Positions 1 through 12,469 of a stretch of DNA of 64,000 bases are shown here, piece after piece (positions within the stretch are counted from its first letter, which is position 1; the number at the start of each line of letters is the position of its first letter). Origin of the DNA: Diadema setosum (lineage: Eukaryota > Echinodermata > Echinoidea > Diadematoida > Diadematidae). The stretch is from contig NC_092690.1 of NCBI RefSeq assembly GCF_964275005.1, positions 11,350,010 through 11,414,009 of the forward strand. The letters are read 5' to 3'. The notes under the pieces were generated by a model. That model was not told the DNA's origin. It was given only the letters and a program-made list of their open reading frames with translations, and searched no databases. The translations under genes and the position numbers were made by a program.

Positions 1-371
1 GCTCACTGTCTACTAACAGAACACGAGTATCTGATCTTCCTTGTTTGTGAAAGACATACGCACATTTGATACCCTTACCTATCATGAGTAGTCCCTGGAG
101 GATAAACAACAAAAGGCAAGGTGTCAAATAGCTACATTCAACTCGTGTGTGTGTGTGTGTTTTCGTCACCCACTTCAATGGCTGCTCGTTTGGCTCTCTG
201 CGCACTGATGCAGGGTTCCTACTGTGGATGGGATATGTGTGTGAGTGTGTTACTTGCATGAGTCCCCAAGTCTCATGCAGTCTATAGAGATCGGGAAGTT
301 TCATCTCTTGGCAAAAGGGAAGGCTTGCTTGCTCACAAAATTTGGATCGAAAACAACGCTGTAAGTCAAAG

Positions 372-607
372 CCAGGGCTCGACACAAACTTTTTCCTCTG
401 TTGGCCCGTTTGGGCCACTAAAATCTTTCCACCTGAAATGTTGGTGGCCCGAAAAAGAAATGTAGTAGCACGAAATAATAGGATATATGAAAATTCATTT
501 TGGACTTTACCTGCCCGATCAGGCCCATGAAAGAAATATTGGGTGGCCCTATACATCAATTTTCAGTGGCCCTGGGCCACTGGACCACCGCTAATGTTGA
601 GCCCTGG
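372..607. mobile_element. Small hAT-like inverted-repeat element (MITE)
   Basis: The ends are imperfect inverted copies: CCAGGGCTCGACAC on the left and TGTTGAGCCCTGG on the right. The interior carries inverted GGCCC/GGGCC runs. The flanks, gtcaaagc and gtaaagct, resemble a decayed 8-bp target duplication as expected for hAT elements. There is no coding capacity. Family assignment rests only on the CAGGG-type ends. Confidence 0.6.
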
Positions 608-1613
608 TAAAGCTAAGATTTGCATCTCATAGACATCCTCAGCACTTTATCATTTCACAGTTTTACTACACAAGAACTGCTCATGCAATAGAACTTTCTC
701 TTCAGTGTAGGATAGATACAGTACATATGGGTACACATGTTTCCACATCTGACCAAGGTTTTGCAGGTCTTGTCGAAATTTTACAGATTCCCATTTAAAT
801 TCACAACCACTCACAAAAACCAGGTACATTGGTGCAGAATGCAATATTGTAATCACTGGATATGGCATAGAAGTGGTGCCCTTTTCAGAGAGATATTAAC
901 TTGCAGCATAGGTAACTGTGCCAATGCGATCACTCACAAAACATCCAGTACCATCTTGCTAAATGGTCGCTTTAGTCCCACTAATGCATATACTTATCTT
1001 GAAATACACATGCATCTAGAAGAGAGGGTCCAGCAGGCCAAATTAGGAACAATGAGAAGAATCCCTTTCCATTTTGGAATGACAGAAATCCATTTCCACT
1101 TTGGAATGAAAGTGTGAGTATCAGAATTGTACAAGATCGAATGGAATGACTTCAAATTACAGCACTGCAGATAAATCTAGAAAGAGGCTGACATCTTCAA
1201 TGTAACGGGAGGGGCTAAAATCCCTATCCCTGTGTAAACGAAAGACAATGGTATGTAACATGGACGGAGAATGGTTCCAGCTTTTGGAGAGTCACATACA
1301 TGTCCTGGAGAATGACTACGGGAAAGGCTTTTTTTCCAATTACTACATATATACATCATCAAAAAACACTGATTGAGATAACAGCAATGTCTGACGGCAA
1401 TATTAACACAGAATGGGTAGTAACACGACTTCATCGCATAACTATTTGTATAGTCATATGCTTTGTTATCAATGGTCCGAGCGCCCTTGAAATCTTCAAT
1501 GACTCTTTGTCTTTGTGTCACTGCCGCCATTTAAAGCAACTCTCCCTTCAAAGCATATTCTCCATCAATTTTTGGTCCAATGATGCGTATCCATGGAAAC
1601 GAGGCAAAGCCCA
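608..1613. other. HOATZ 3' side, no gene seen
   Basis: Downstream of the HOATZ stop codon. It probably contains the 3' untranslated region, but I found no convincing minus-strand AATAAA signal. Frames of 117-141 codons on both strands overlap each other and show no family features, so I treat them as chance. Confidence 0.5.
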
Positions 1614-4600
1614 TCAGACCACGATGTTCTTCCGTGATTTGCTCTCCATCACCTTGTCAAAGTTGTCCAGCTCCTGCATGGCTACCTCCCCTTCTTCATC
1701 CGGCATCTCGTACTCACTGAAATGACAGTCAGATTCAAGATTCAACACATCTAAGTAAGTTAAATGATCGCAAAAGCTTACAAAATTATTTGCATGCTAA
1801 GCCAAACATAAATTCTACCAAAAAACATAACCCTAACACTATATACTACTCCTCACATCAAACTAACGCCAAAACCCTATCACAAACCTAACCCGAAGTC
1901 CTTGCAGAGCAGAAGACTGGAGCAAGTATGGCAGGAGCAAATGTCATGTCACCACTAAAGAAATGATATTCAGATTTACAAATTAAAACCCTGCATCTTG
2001 CACATTACTTGAAAAAGAGATATACCATACTCTTGTACTGTATGAAGCATAATGCAAGAACAATATTTTGTAATTTCTTTGATAACTGAAATGAATGAGA
2101 AATAGATAAAAATTTCTTCTGTGGAGAAAATGTAGTGATTTCCTACCATAAATAAGACATACAGAACATTTACATTTATGTACAGGGGTAATATTTTCAT
2201 GAATTCTCAGTCTGGCAAATATTATTTGCTTTGTAAAATTTAGGAAAACAAATCAATTGCATATAAAGTATTTTGTTATCTTTTATCCTGTTCCATACTG
2301 AATTCTGAAATGCCCATAGACTTTATACACAGGCCACCAGGTTCCTGTACAGAATGTATGTCACATTGACAAGAAGTATTATGAAACATGTAAAAAAAAA
2401 AAGACACAGTTCTGAAAAAAAAAAAAAATTGTCCAAAGCCCAACATGTCAGAAAGACGTTAATTTTCCAATAGTCCTGTTACTAAAACAAAACAACAACA
2501 ACAACAAACAAACAAACAAAAATTCCTTACAGCTGTTGATAACTTCTGAAGGTAATTTAAAGTGACTTACTCTTCTGGTACGAGAGGCCTTCTTGTTCTA
2601 TGTGAGATGCTTTCTTTCTGCAGAAAATGAAAAGAAAATACAGTGTAAAGACATGCTTAGAGGTGTACTAGTCCACTAGTCCAAACTCATTTCAAAGGGC
2701 AATCATCAAAAGTTCACAAGCAAAAAAAAAAACAAAAAACAAACAAAAAAAGCATTTCAAGAAAACCTCTCTAAATTTTGCTGTTGATACTTGATTATGC
2801 TGCACAAACCCTTCATATGTTCATGGGTGAATTGCAGACTAGGCTGACATGGGTAGAATACCATAATAAACAACAGTAACAGCAACAATGAATGGCTATC
2901 ACACACTGTAAAGATATACCATCACAAAATCAATAATAAGGTGGACAAAAATGTGATGCTTTTTCTTTATCTTTTTTATTGTAAATACAAATATGTGTAT
3001 ATTCAATCATTGCAGGAGATCTGTTTTTGCAGTTTTGCCTTTGAGAGCATATTTTTCTGAAATCTAAAGTTCACATAATCAATTCTATGCTTTTTTTTTC
3101 TTGTAATTTTTTTCTCAAATTCATATCATCATGAAGTGGGAGAATGCTTAGTAAGCAGTAATTTGTCATACTTCCTGCTTGTGTGTTTGGTATGTTAGCT
3201 GTAGAGCACATGCATGATTCAACAACATTCTATATGAACAAGGCTCAGAGGCAGTAAAATGTTGCCTTTAACACTTGCTGGTATAGCATGGGTCGTGCCT
3301 AACGATCACATGTCCCATTTTGGGTTCTTGCTGTTCCCCAGTGCTTGAAACATCAATGGCGCTGCACTAGATTATGAAAGATCAACACTCTGGCATTGTG
3401 CCGATTCTCCTGCTAACTTCCAGCATATCGTACGGGAACTCTTCCCTTTGCATTTATCTCGGTATAACCTACCAGCACAAGTACTCCTCAAAGCATACAT
3501 TGCAAATGAAAAGCCAGTAGCGCTGTCCAAAGCACATTGTCCCATAGGGACATTACCCGGTGTATTTTAGATTTATTTTTATATCTAAGCCAGACAGCTA
3601 AGCTAATCATTCAGGACAAAGTGTGTCAGCGGTCCAAGTTCTCCCTCTCCTTCCCCCCCCCCCCCCCCCCCCCGCGAGTGGATAGCTACAAGTAACATAC
3701 AACTCATGAAAAATCCAATATCGTCTGCTGATTTCAGGCTTTATATCCCCTTTGAAGGAGTACACTACTATATTAGCTGTTATTTTCGCGAGTCATTGTC
3801 AGACTGCGAATTCATTAACACACAAAAATGTCGCCATGCACTAGGGTAATAGTGCACTTACTATGGCCTCAGTGTCAATTCGCGAAAACAACATCTTCCG
3901 AAAATGTCTGTGACCCGGCGAAAATATCTGTACGCAAAAATAACAGCTCGTACAGCATTTGTCACAGGTCAGTGAGAGATCCAGGCGGGGGCGCACTGGG
4001 CATGCACTGCCCTTTATTTCTTGTTAAAACAAAAGAAATAAAAAGAAAAAATGGGGGGGGGGGCACATATGCGCCCCCCTTTAATTTCTAAAGACGCCCC
4101 CTCTTTGTGGAATTCCTGGATCCATCCCTGCAGGTTCACTTTAAAAGAAGCTGCTTACCTCTGCTCTCTCTGCTTTCCGCTTCTCCAGGATAAATCTCGT
4201 TTCTTCCCTCCTCTTAGCCTGAACAGAGAAAACACAACAAAATAAGCTAGAGTTAAACCAGAGGCTATTACGACTGCAATGTTAAACACTGCCCTCACCT
4301 GAAAGGGCTGGCTATTCTCTGTATCCTGTCCATTCCACACAGGACATTATCCAGATATGAGAGCTACAGTTGTACAATGTAGTTTCAAACTAGAAATGTT
4401 GAGTTGCTGTGCAACATAAATGTATCCTTCAAGCCAACCAAAATTCTCCCATGTGTAACACTTTTATTACAGAGATGGAACATCTTTGTCATTGTTTGAC
4501 TCAAGTCTAAAAGTCTGACAATGAGGGCGCCATCACTAAATATTATAGCCTTCTAGATTCTCCCACAACACATCTTCATGGCAAATTTGACCGCAACCCG

Positions 4601-7600
4601 ACAAGCGTTGGTTCCTGGAGGGCACACTCAAGTAGGGCAGACTGTAAATGTCAGAACATAGGGGGCAGTATCACAACAAATTACATGAGATATGACAAGG
4701 TGGTGGTGGTGGTGGTGGTGGCATAAAGCTTCCGTATCCAAAATATCCTCCAGGAAAACAACAAGACCAGTGAAAGGGGGAAAGGGCTCATATAAAAGTT
4801 TGACACATCATAATCACTAGACTTTGAGGAGCTTATCAATAATAGTGCCCTGTTCATAGGCATATTGCAACTAAACGCTTGATTTTATGACCATGATATT
4901 GTATGAGTGACCCCATACTCCTCCTACTTTGTACATGAACTGTCAAATACTCAACTTTTTGGTTAAATTTCTTTATGAGCACATTGATATTTTAGCCAAA
5001 AAATTATTTTCTATAACATCATCCATTAAAAAAAAAAAAAAAAAATGCATGAAGTCAACTTTTCTCTACATATCCCTGTAATTTTTGCTTCACTGGAATT
5101 GAATAGATCACTACTGATTTAATGCTTTCTTGTGCTACAGAACCCACTTGAAGGCAATTAGTACATTGTATGACGGCAGAGGAACACACAGTAAACAAGG
5201 TATATTACAACATGCACATGTCCGGAGAATATCTGTTGACTTTTCGGCAGAAATCAACAAAATATCAAAAGGAAAGAAATATTTGAAACCTTCTCACTGC
5301 ATCAACTACAGTGATTTGTCAACTTATGCAAGATCTACTGCATGTTGTTAATTTGACCTAGACTGACTTGTTTCTATTCCTTTACAGAAACATATTTTCT
5401 TGTTCCTTTTTTTTTTTAGCTGTTATTTGTAACTTACAAGATGTGTCAGTTTCTGGCTTTCTTCATGGATCATCTGGGTATGAGCCGTGGCGAGAAAGGC
5501 TTGTAACTCTGTGAGGGAAAGACATTTTAAAGATATTTACTGAAACAATCCTCAGTCACATGACACATACATGTATTACAAATATTGCCACTAGAAGTAA
5601 TATCTGGGTTGATGTTAATGTTAATGTACATTTGATAATGTTTAAATGTTGTGGTTGATGTTGTTGATGCAGTTATTGAGGTCCATGATAATATTGAAGT
5701 CAGTTTTGATTATCAGACTGATGCTCACAAGCATCAGTCATTAGGGAGGCGACATGACACGAAAGAATGACAAAATTTTGACAACAACCAGTGAATAGAC
5801 AATCAGCAAATCACTTACACATACGGCTGTACAAAGTTAAACATTCTCAGTGAAATGAGCTGATGAACATGTAGTACAGAAAAGAAGTTATCTATTGTGG
5901 AAATGGACATCTAGATGTATTTAGCTCTTTGGTCCACATTCTCTACATACAATGTGTAAGTAGGTAACAATATAATGTGACCATGCCCTTTAATCCCTGC
6001 TGTGCTTTGTCGATCGGCAAGCAAGCTGGAGTGCTTTCTTGGCCAATATTGGCAATAAATAGAGATTATCTAATCCCCTTAATCCCCATTGTGTCACCCT
6101 GGTCTTCCTGCTGAACTGGAGCACATTGCTACACCTGGATGGGCTTGTTAACTAGGTGAATTTCTAGGTCATGTTTGGATAAATTACTGAATGCTTTGGC
6201 AAGTTCAGATCAGTGCCTAGCTCCAGGAACATAAAGGTTAAACATAATATTTTTGTAGTGTTGACACAAACTTTGTTGATAGATACAGGTGGTTGTCACA
6301 GATAATCATGAATTTACCACTCACCAAGTTCCACACATTGCTGAGAGAAAGAAACACAATAACTGGGAATGAGCCTAGACAATTCATGTGAGGCTTTATA
6401 CATATATTCATATGCAGAATTATAAATTTGTTTCAAACCAGAGGCAAAAAAAAAAAAAAATCTTTGAAGTATGATAGGCCCTTTCTAATTGTAAGCCTTC
6501 TCAATCATCAATACCTGGTTATCAGAAAGTGCCCAGCAGAAGATCATTAGATGGTAAATGGCATTAAGAAATAAGATCTGCTGTTCAGGCAGTGGTTTTA
6601 AATGTGTTTGTTTTCAGTTTAATAACTGACATTTATTTTCTGTCAAATAATGTGCTTTGCTCCTTGTGTTTCTCTGAACAGAATTCATTAAGTATCTTTT
6701 AAAAAAGTGATATTGAATAATACTGCACTTACTTGGATCATCTTCAATAACTTCGTGCGCAAAGTTCTTTTCTGTGAGGAAAAATAGTGGAAAAGAATAC
6801 TATGAATGATTCTTGATTCACTCTATTGTCATCATCAATGGCTGATACTAAAATCATTACATTTACAATAGAATATCTAGTAATTTACAAATACAGGGTG
6901 TATGGATGGTTTTACCTTACAATTGTTTTGAAAGTGGTTTGAATAACATCAGTGATACAATCACATAATTACAAATAGATGTCTAAACTCCATTTCTATA
7001 GGCCTAGATGTTTTATCTGTTAGTTTGAGGGTAAACATATTGGTTTGAAACTTTGAATAAAATTGATAATCATACGATATGGACTGGATCATTTTGTGTT
7101 AGTTGCAACAATACTTCTTCAATTCAGGAAGCTTCTTCTCTTATTGGCACATATGACATGAAGTTTTGGTTAATTGTGAGTAGATCTAGATAGACTACTT
7201 GGTGTAGTATTTATAGACCTACTACTTAGTACTAGTACTGTCGCTCTATCAGTTCACCCTCTGTTCTGTATTGCTCTGGATCATTATGAATTGAATAGGG
7301 TCTAGTTCTAACTGTTGATCTAACTCACTGGTTAGACTGAAATCAATGAAAAACTCTGCTCTTTTCTGAATAGATAGTACGATACTACACCGAGTATCAC
7401 TCAGGGCCACTGGCACTGCACTGTCTGTGATGCCTGGAATGTGTGGCTAATGACACTAATCACAATGAACATGCACCGCACAACAAGCACTTTTAAATAT
7501 CCCTACAGTATAGTGAAGTTAAAATGAATACTAGAGAAGCTATATGTCAGAATTGACAATTTGTCACACAAACACTTCATTGATATGCGCAATTATGCTT

Positions 7601-7875
7601 TTGTTGATTCAGTGGATGCCACGAGCAACAATACACCAATAGTATTGTACGGGACTGCATACGTACCTTGCACAAACGGGCCTGCAACTGGCAGCCTTTG
7701 CCTCATATCTCCTGATACAAGCCTCGACTCGATTGGCGGGTGTAAGGTCAGCGATTGCCAAAATAATTTTGCACATGCTTTGTCTTCATCACTTGAGCCA
7801 CTGAACTCTGTCAACTCAGGAATTCTTTCTTCGCCGGATAAATGGTTCGCACAGCTGCCGAAATTTTCAGAAAGA
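1614..7875 (-). CDS. HOATZ: HOATZ, cilia- and flagella-associated protein (codon 5 to stop; exon 1 split by a transposon)
   Basis: HOATZ (human C11orf88) is a small protein of motile cilia and sperm flagella, reported to act with the enolase ENO4. Minus-strand coding exons: exon 1 remainder 7667-7875, then 6733-6771, 5438-5508, 4159-4218, 2571-2617 and 1614-1716, ending in TGA. All have AG/GT borders and the phases (1, 1, 0, 0, 2) agree. Uninterrupted, the protein would be 179 residues, close to the human protein. The family core is clear: SGSSDED, then AKLFW, PPIES, and QRLPVAGP near the end of exon 1. A charged helical middle follows ([20 protein letters not shown]) and an acidic tail. I recognise the human pattern of GSS, FW, PPSES and QRLPVA. 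The first four codons lie 18.9 kb away because a MULE transposon sits in exon 1. The transposon end supplies an in-frame ATG at 7902-7904. Confidence 0.87.
2390..2760. repeat. A-rich simple tracts in HOATZ introns
   Basis: Several A runs and a (CAACAA)/(CAAA) tract around 2490-2520 flank the small exon at 2571-2617. Nothing else is recognisable in this intron sequence. Confidence 0.6.
3652..3673. repeat. Poly-C run in a HOATZ intron
   Basis: A run of about 20 C residues in the 1.5-kb intron between the exons at 2571-2617 and 4159-4218. Its length is probably unreliable in the assembly. Confidence 0.8.
3775..3948. mobile_element. Small inverted-repeat element (MITE) with AGCTGTTATTTT ends
   Basis: The left end AGCTGTTATTTTCGCG is matched by its inverse CGCAAAAATAACAGCT on the right, with a GCGAAAA-rich interior. 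It is non-coding and lies in a HOATZ intron. Superfamily not assigned. Confidence 0.5.
3970..4133. mobile_element. Degraded hAT-like MITE
   Basis: The right end reads GGATCCATCCCTG and the left end CAGTGAGAGATCCAGG, imperfect inverses of the CAGGGATGGATCC type. The middle contains a G run and its near-inverse GCGCCCCCC. The element ends about 25 bp from the HOATZ exon at 4159-4218. Confidence 0.4.
4702..4721. repeat. (GGT)n microsatellite
   Basis: Six to seven GGT units in a HOATZ intron. Confidence 0.85.
7866..7875. repeat. Left target-site duplication of the giant MULE
   Basis: TTCAGAAAGA lies immediately left of the terminal inverted repeat and again immediately right of the other end at 26761-26770. 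A perfect 10-bp duplication fits Mutator-like elements, which usually duplicate 8-11 bp. On the minus strand it is HOATZ coding sequence. Confidence 0.95.
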
Positions 7876-8430
7876 CTGCCCGTTAGCGATCGACGGAGTG
7901 CCATCCTCTCATTGGTCCGTTAAGGACGTGCGGAAGCACGAAAACAGTGCGATCCCGTACGTAGAATCCCCGGCGAATTACCAATAATTGCAACCGTACA
8001 ATTTTAAAGGATTCAAAACAGAATTCTAAGCAAATCAAGCCTGGTTTTGGATCAGATACCAAGTATAAATATATCAATACAGCACTTAAAGTAGTGGTCC
8101 GAATGATATTATACCACAAGTTCACTGCCTCTAGCTCACGTTACTGTTGGATCGGCATACGGCAAGTACGTGTACTGCATAAAGCACAAGTACGCGTACG
8201 TACGTGCGAGCGGATCTACTCATTAGACTTTACACAACAGTCGTTTCATTAGTGTACTGAAATGGAGAGTTTCGATATGCTCCCAGTCTCTCACTCTCGG
8301 AGCAGACAGAGACATCTACCATTAATTGCAACCACAATTAGATCTTCATGTCAGATGAACTGTATGAATAGAATAAAACAAACAAACTTCCAAGTAAGGC
8401 AAATAGATTTTGAGAGATAATGTCAGAATA
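7876..8430. repeat. Left terminal inverted repeat, unique outer part
   Basis: About 555 bp matched in inverted orientation by 26206-26760, with only scattered differences seen by eye. It includes TACGTACG-rich short palindromes around 8170-8215. On the minus strand its outermost 29 bases contain ATG and read in frame into HOATZ. Confidence 0.93.
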
Positions 8431-10222
8431 ATGGCAACATGCCGGTCAGTCCTAATGAATATATCATATATGGCAACATGCCGGTCACTCCTAATGAATA
8501 TCATATGGCAACATGCCGGTCAGTCCTACTGACTATATCATGTATGGCAACATGCCGGTCACTCCTACTGAATATATCATGTATGGCAACATGCTGGTCA
8601 GTTCTACTGAATATATTATCATGTATGGCAACATGCCGGTCAGTCCTACTGAATATATCATATGGCAACATGCCGGTCAGTCCTACTGAATATATCATGT
8701 ATGGCAACATGCCGGTCAGTTCTATATGGTAACATGCCGGTCAGTCCTATACTGAATATATCATTGATGGCAACATGCCGGTCACTCCTACTGAATATCA
8801 TATGGCAACATGCCGGTCACTCCTACTGACTATATCATGTATGGCAACATGCCGGTCAGTCCTACTGAATATATCATATACAGTGTATGGCAACATGCCG
8901 GTCACTCCTAATGAATATCATATGGCAACATGCCGGTCAGTCCTACTGACTATATCATGTATGGCAACATGCCGGTCACTCCTACTGAATATATCATGTA
9001 TGGCAACATGCTGGTCAGTTCTACTGAATATATTATCATATGGCAACATGCCGGTCAGTCCTACTGAATATCATATGGCAACATGCCGGTCACTCCTACT
9101 GACTATATCATGTATGGCAACATGCCGGTCACTCCTACTGAATATCATATGGCAACATGCCGGTCACTCCTACTGACTATATCATGTATGGCAACATGCC
9201 GGTCACTCCTACTAATATCATATGGCAACATGCCGGTCAGTCCTACTGAATATATCATGTATGGCAACATGCTGGTCAGTTCTACTGAATATATTATCAT
9301 GTATGGCAACATGCCGGTCAGTCCTACTGAATATATCATATGGCAACATGCCAGTCAGTCCTACTGAATATATCATATATGGCAACATGCCGGTCAGTTC
9401 TATATGGTAACATGCCGGTCAGTCCTATACTGAATATATCATATGGCACCATGCCGGCACTCCTACTAATATCATATGGCAACATGCCGGTCACTCCTAC
9501 TGAATATCATATGGCAACATGCCGGTCACTCCTACTGAATATCATATGGCAACATGCCGGTCACTGCTACTGAATATATCATATGGCACCATGCTGGCAC
9601 TCCTACTAATATCATATGGCAACATGCCGGTCACTCCTACTGAATATCATATGGCAACATGTCGGTCAGTCCTACTGAATATATCATATGGCAACATGCC
9701 GGTCACTCCTACTGGTCAGTTCTACTGAATATATTATCATGTATGGCAACATGCCGGTCAGTCCTACTGAATATATCATATGGCAACATGCCGGTCAGTC
9801 CTACTGAATATATCATATATGGCAACATGCCGGTCAGTCCTACTGAATATATCATATGGCAACATGCCGGTCACTCCTACTGAATATATCATATGGCAAC
9901 ATGCCGGTCACTCCTACTGAATATATCATATACAGTGTATGGCAACATGCCGGTCACTCCTAATGAATATCATATGGCAACATGCCGGTCACTCCTACTG
10001 AATATATTATCATGTATGGCAACATGCCGGTCAGTCCTACTGAATATATCATATGGCAACATGCCGGTCAGTCCTACTGAATATATCATATGGCAACATG
10101 CCGGTCACTCCTACTGAATATATCATATGGCAACATGCCGGTCAGTTCTACTGAATATCATATGGCAACATGCCAGTCAGTCCTACTAAATATATCATAT
10201 GGCAACATGCTGGTCACTAGCT
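8431..10222 (+). repeat. Left-arm minisatellite, 30-37 bp units
   Basis: Roughly fifty units built on ATGGCAACATGCCGG followed by TCAGTCCTACTGAATATATC or the shorter TCACTCCTACTGAATATC. Unit lengths vary with a TGTA or ATA insert. The same array occurs inverted at 23847-26190. Frames of 60-133 codons here are periodic products of the repeat, not genes. One detached unit lies at 10360-10388. Confidence 0.95.
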
Positions 10223-10251
10223 CCTATTGCATATCACATCACATTTTATGT

Positions 10252-10252
<1 letters not shown>

Positions 10253-10286
<34 letters not shown>
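10253..10286. repeat. (AT)n microsatellite
   Basis: About 15 TA units just inside the left minisatellite. Confidence 0.9.
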
Positions 10287-10288
<2 letters not shown>

Positions 10289-10330
10289 AAACAATTAGTA
10301 GAAGAAGAACCCCCGTCAAAAAATAAATCA

Positions 10331-10419
10331 TAGATCTTGAAGATCTTAAAAACTATATCATGTATGGCAACATGCCGGTCAGTCCTACTTACTTCTAGAT
10401 CTTGAAGATCTTAAAAACG
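10331..10419. repeat. Direct repeat AGATCTTGAAGATCTTAAAA bracketing one minisatellite unit
   Basis: The same sequence of about 22 bases occurs near 10331 and 10397, with a single unit of the left-arm minisatellite between. The core AGATCTTGAAGATCT is itself palindromic. This may be the internal boundary of the inverted-repeat arm. Confidence 0.7.
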
Positions 10420-10747
10420 GAGCATAGCTCTCAAATACTGAAAGGCAAGGCCACACTCTTCATCAGTGCCCATGGTGTGACAAAAGATCCTAATCAAACC
10501 CGTTTCTGAAACAGACATGAAAACACGTCTGATCATGGGCAGACGGATTTTGAAACTCACCTTTCAAAGAAGTCACCGTGCTAAACAGATGGAGGTAGCG
10601 CGCAGTGTCCATAGTGACGCATCTAATGACGCGTAGTCATGACTGCAAGATGACATGGCAAATCTCCGGCTCCAAAACAGTGAATCTGATAAGGGCCTCA
10701 TCAGAAATGCAATAAAAAGATTGGTCTGCTATACATGTGTATACATG

Positions 10748-10751
<4 letters not shown>

Positions 10752-10786
<35 letters not shown>
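10752..10786. repeat. (TA)n microsatellite followed by CA-rich tract
   Basis: About 16 TA units, then an imperfect ACACAT tract to 10853. Confidence 0.85.
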
Positions 10787-10791
<5 letters not shown>

Positions 10792-11035
10792 GTATAATCA
10801 TACACATACTTATAAATACACATACAATATTGTATGCACACACACACATACATAATGGTGTGATGTAGCAGGATTCGCAGATTCATTCAGAAACTGACAG
10901 GGACCGCGACGAGAACGCTCCTGCTATGGCCCCCAAAAACTCACTGCATTTTAACAATTTGCAACAGCATTGCAACTGTCAAATCTCCTTTCCTATGTGA
11001 GGCTGATGATATCGATACACCTGGCCTCATATCAG

Positions 11036-12395
11036 CGGAAAGAAAAAGAGTTTTCTTGCTACGTACCAGTGGAAAGAAATTGGCTTTTCTTGCCACATAT
11101 CATTGGAAAGAAAGGTTTTCTTACCACATACCAGTGGAAAGAAAGAAGGTTTTCTTACCACATACCAGTGGAAAGAAAGAAGGTTTTCTTACCACATACC
11201 AGCGGAAAGAAAGAGGGTTTTCTTACCACATACCAGTGGAAAGAAAGAAGGTTTTCTTACCACATACCAGTGGAAAGAAAGAAGGTTTTCTTACCACATA
11301 CCAGCGGAAAGAAAGAAGGTTTTCTTACCACATACCAGTGGAAAGAAAGAGGGTTTTCTTACCACATACCAGTGGAAAGAAAGAAGGTTTTCTTACCACA
11401 TACCAGTGGAAAGAAAGAAGGTTTTCTTACCACATACCAGCGGAAAGAAAGAGGGTTTTCTTACCACATACCAGTGGAAAGAAAGAAGGTTTTCTTACCA
11501 CATACCAGTGGAAAGAAAGAAGGTTTTCTTACCACATACCAGCGGAAAGAAAGAAGGTTTTCTTACCACATACCAGTGGAAAGAAAGAGGGTTTTCTTAC
11601 CACATACCAGTGGAAAGAAAGAAGGTTTTCTTACCACATACCAGTGGAAAGAAAGAAGGTTTTCTTACCACATACCAGCGGAAAGAAAGAGGGTTTTCTT
11701 ACCACATACCAGTGGAAAGAAAGAAGGTTTTCTTACCACATACCAGTGGAAAGAAAGAAGGTTTTCTTACCACATACCAGCGGAAAGAAAGAAGGTTTTC
11801 TTACCACATACCAGCGGAAAGAAAGAAGGTTTTCTTACCACATACCAGTGGAAAGAAAGAGGGTTTTCTTACCACATACCAGTGGAAAGAAAGAAGGTTT
11901 TCTTACCACATACCAGTGGAAAGAAAGAAGGTTTTCTTACCACATACCAGCGGAAAGAAAGAGGGTTTTCTTACCACATACCAGTGGAAAGAAAGAAGGT
12001 TTTCTTACCACATACCAGTGGAAAGAAAGAAGGTTTTCTTACCACATACCAGCGGAAAGAAAGAGGGTTTTCTTACCACATACCAGTGGAAAGAAAGAAG
12101 GTTTTCTTACCACATACCAGTGGAAAGAAAGAAGGTTTTCTTACCACATACCAGCGGAAAGAAAGAGGGTTTTCTTGCCACATATCAGTGGAAAGAAAGA
12201 AGGTTTTCTTACCACATACCAGTGGAAAGAAAGAAGGTTTTCTTACCACATACCAGCGGAAAGAAAGAGGGTTTTCTTGCCACATATCAGTGGAAAGAAA
12301 GAGGGGTTTCTTGCCACGTACCAGTGGAAAGAAAGAATTTTTTCTTGCCACATATCAGTAGAAAGAAAAAGAGTTTTCTTGCCGTATGTCAGCAG
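11036..12395 (+). repeat. 34-bp minisatellite, about 40 units
   Basis: Unit: AGTGGAAAGAAAGAAGG then TTTTCTTACCACATACC, with recurring variants AGCGG and GAGGG and degenerate units at both ends. The spacing between units in the core is 34 bp. Because 34 leaves remainder 1 on division by 3, each forward frame cycles through all three phases and encodes the same 34-residue repeat with no stop, giving frames of 435-463 codons. I see no start context, splice or domain to support a protein. A variant periodicity of AGTGG and AGCGG units suggests higher-order repeats. Confidence 0.95.
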
Positions 12396-12469
12396 GGCAA
12401 GGATAAATAATGAATAAAAATGAATAATTAGCTGCATATCACAGTTGAAGGTTGGGGTTAACTTGCTCT

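Noticed and set aside
6325-6340. 16-bp microexon in HOATZ (AG then CAATGTGTGGAACTTG then GTGAGT)
   Set aside because: Splice sites look fair, but including it breaks the phase between 6733-6771 and 5438-5508, which join correctly without it.
8439-10326. Many reading frames of 62-133 codons in the left minisatellite (and mirrored at 23,886-26,076)
   Set aside because: They are periodic translations of the 30-37 bp repeat, on both strands, without splice or start context.
11036-12395. CRISPR-like array
   Set aside because: Units abut without unique spacers, in an animal genome; it is a plain tandem repeat.
10970-12417. Three overlapping frames of 435-463 codons
   Set aside because: All are products of the 34-bp satellite. 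Kept only as a finding about frame independence, not as genes.
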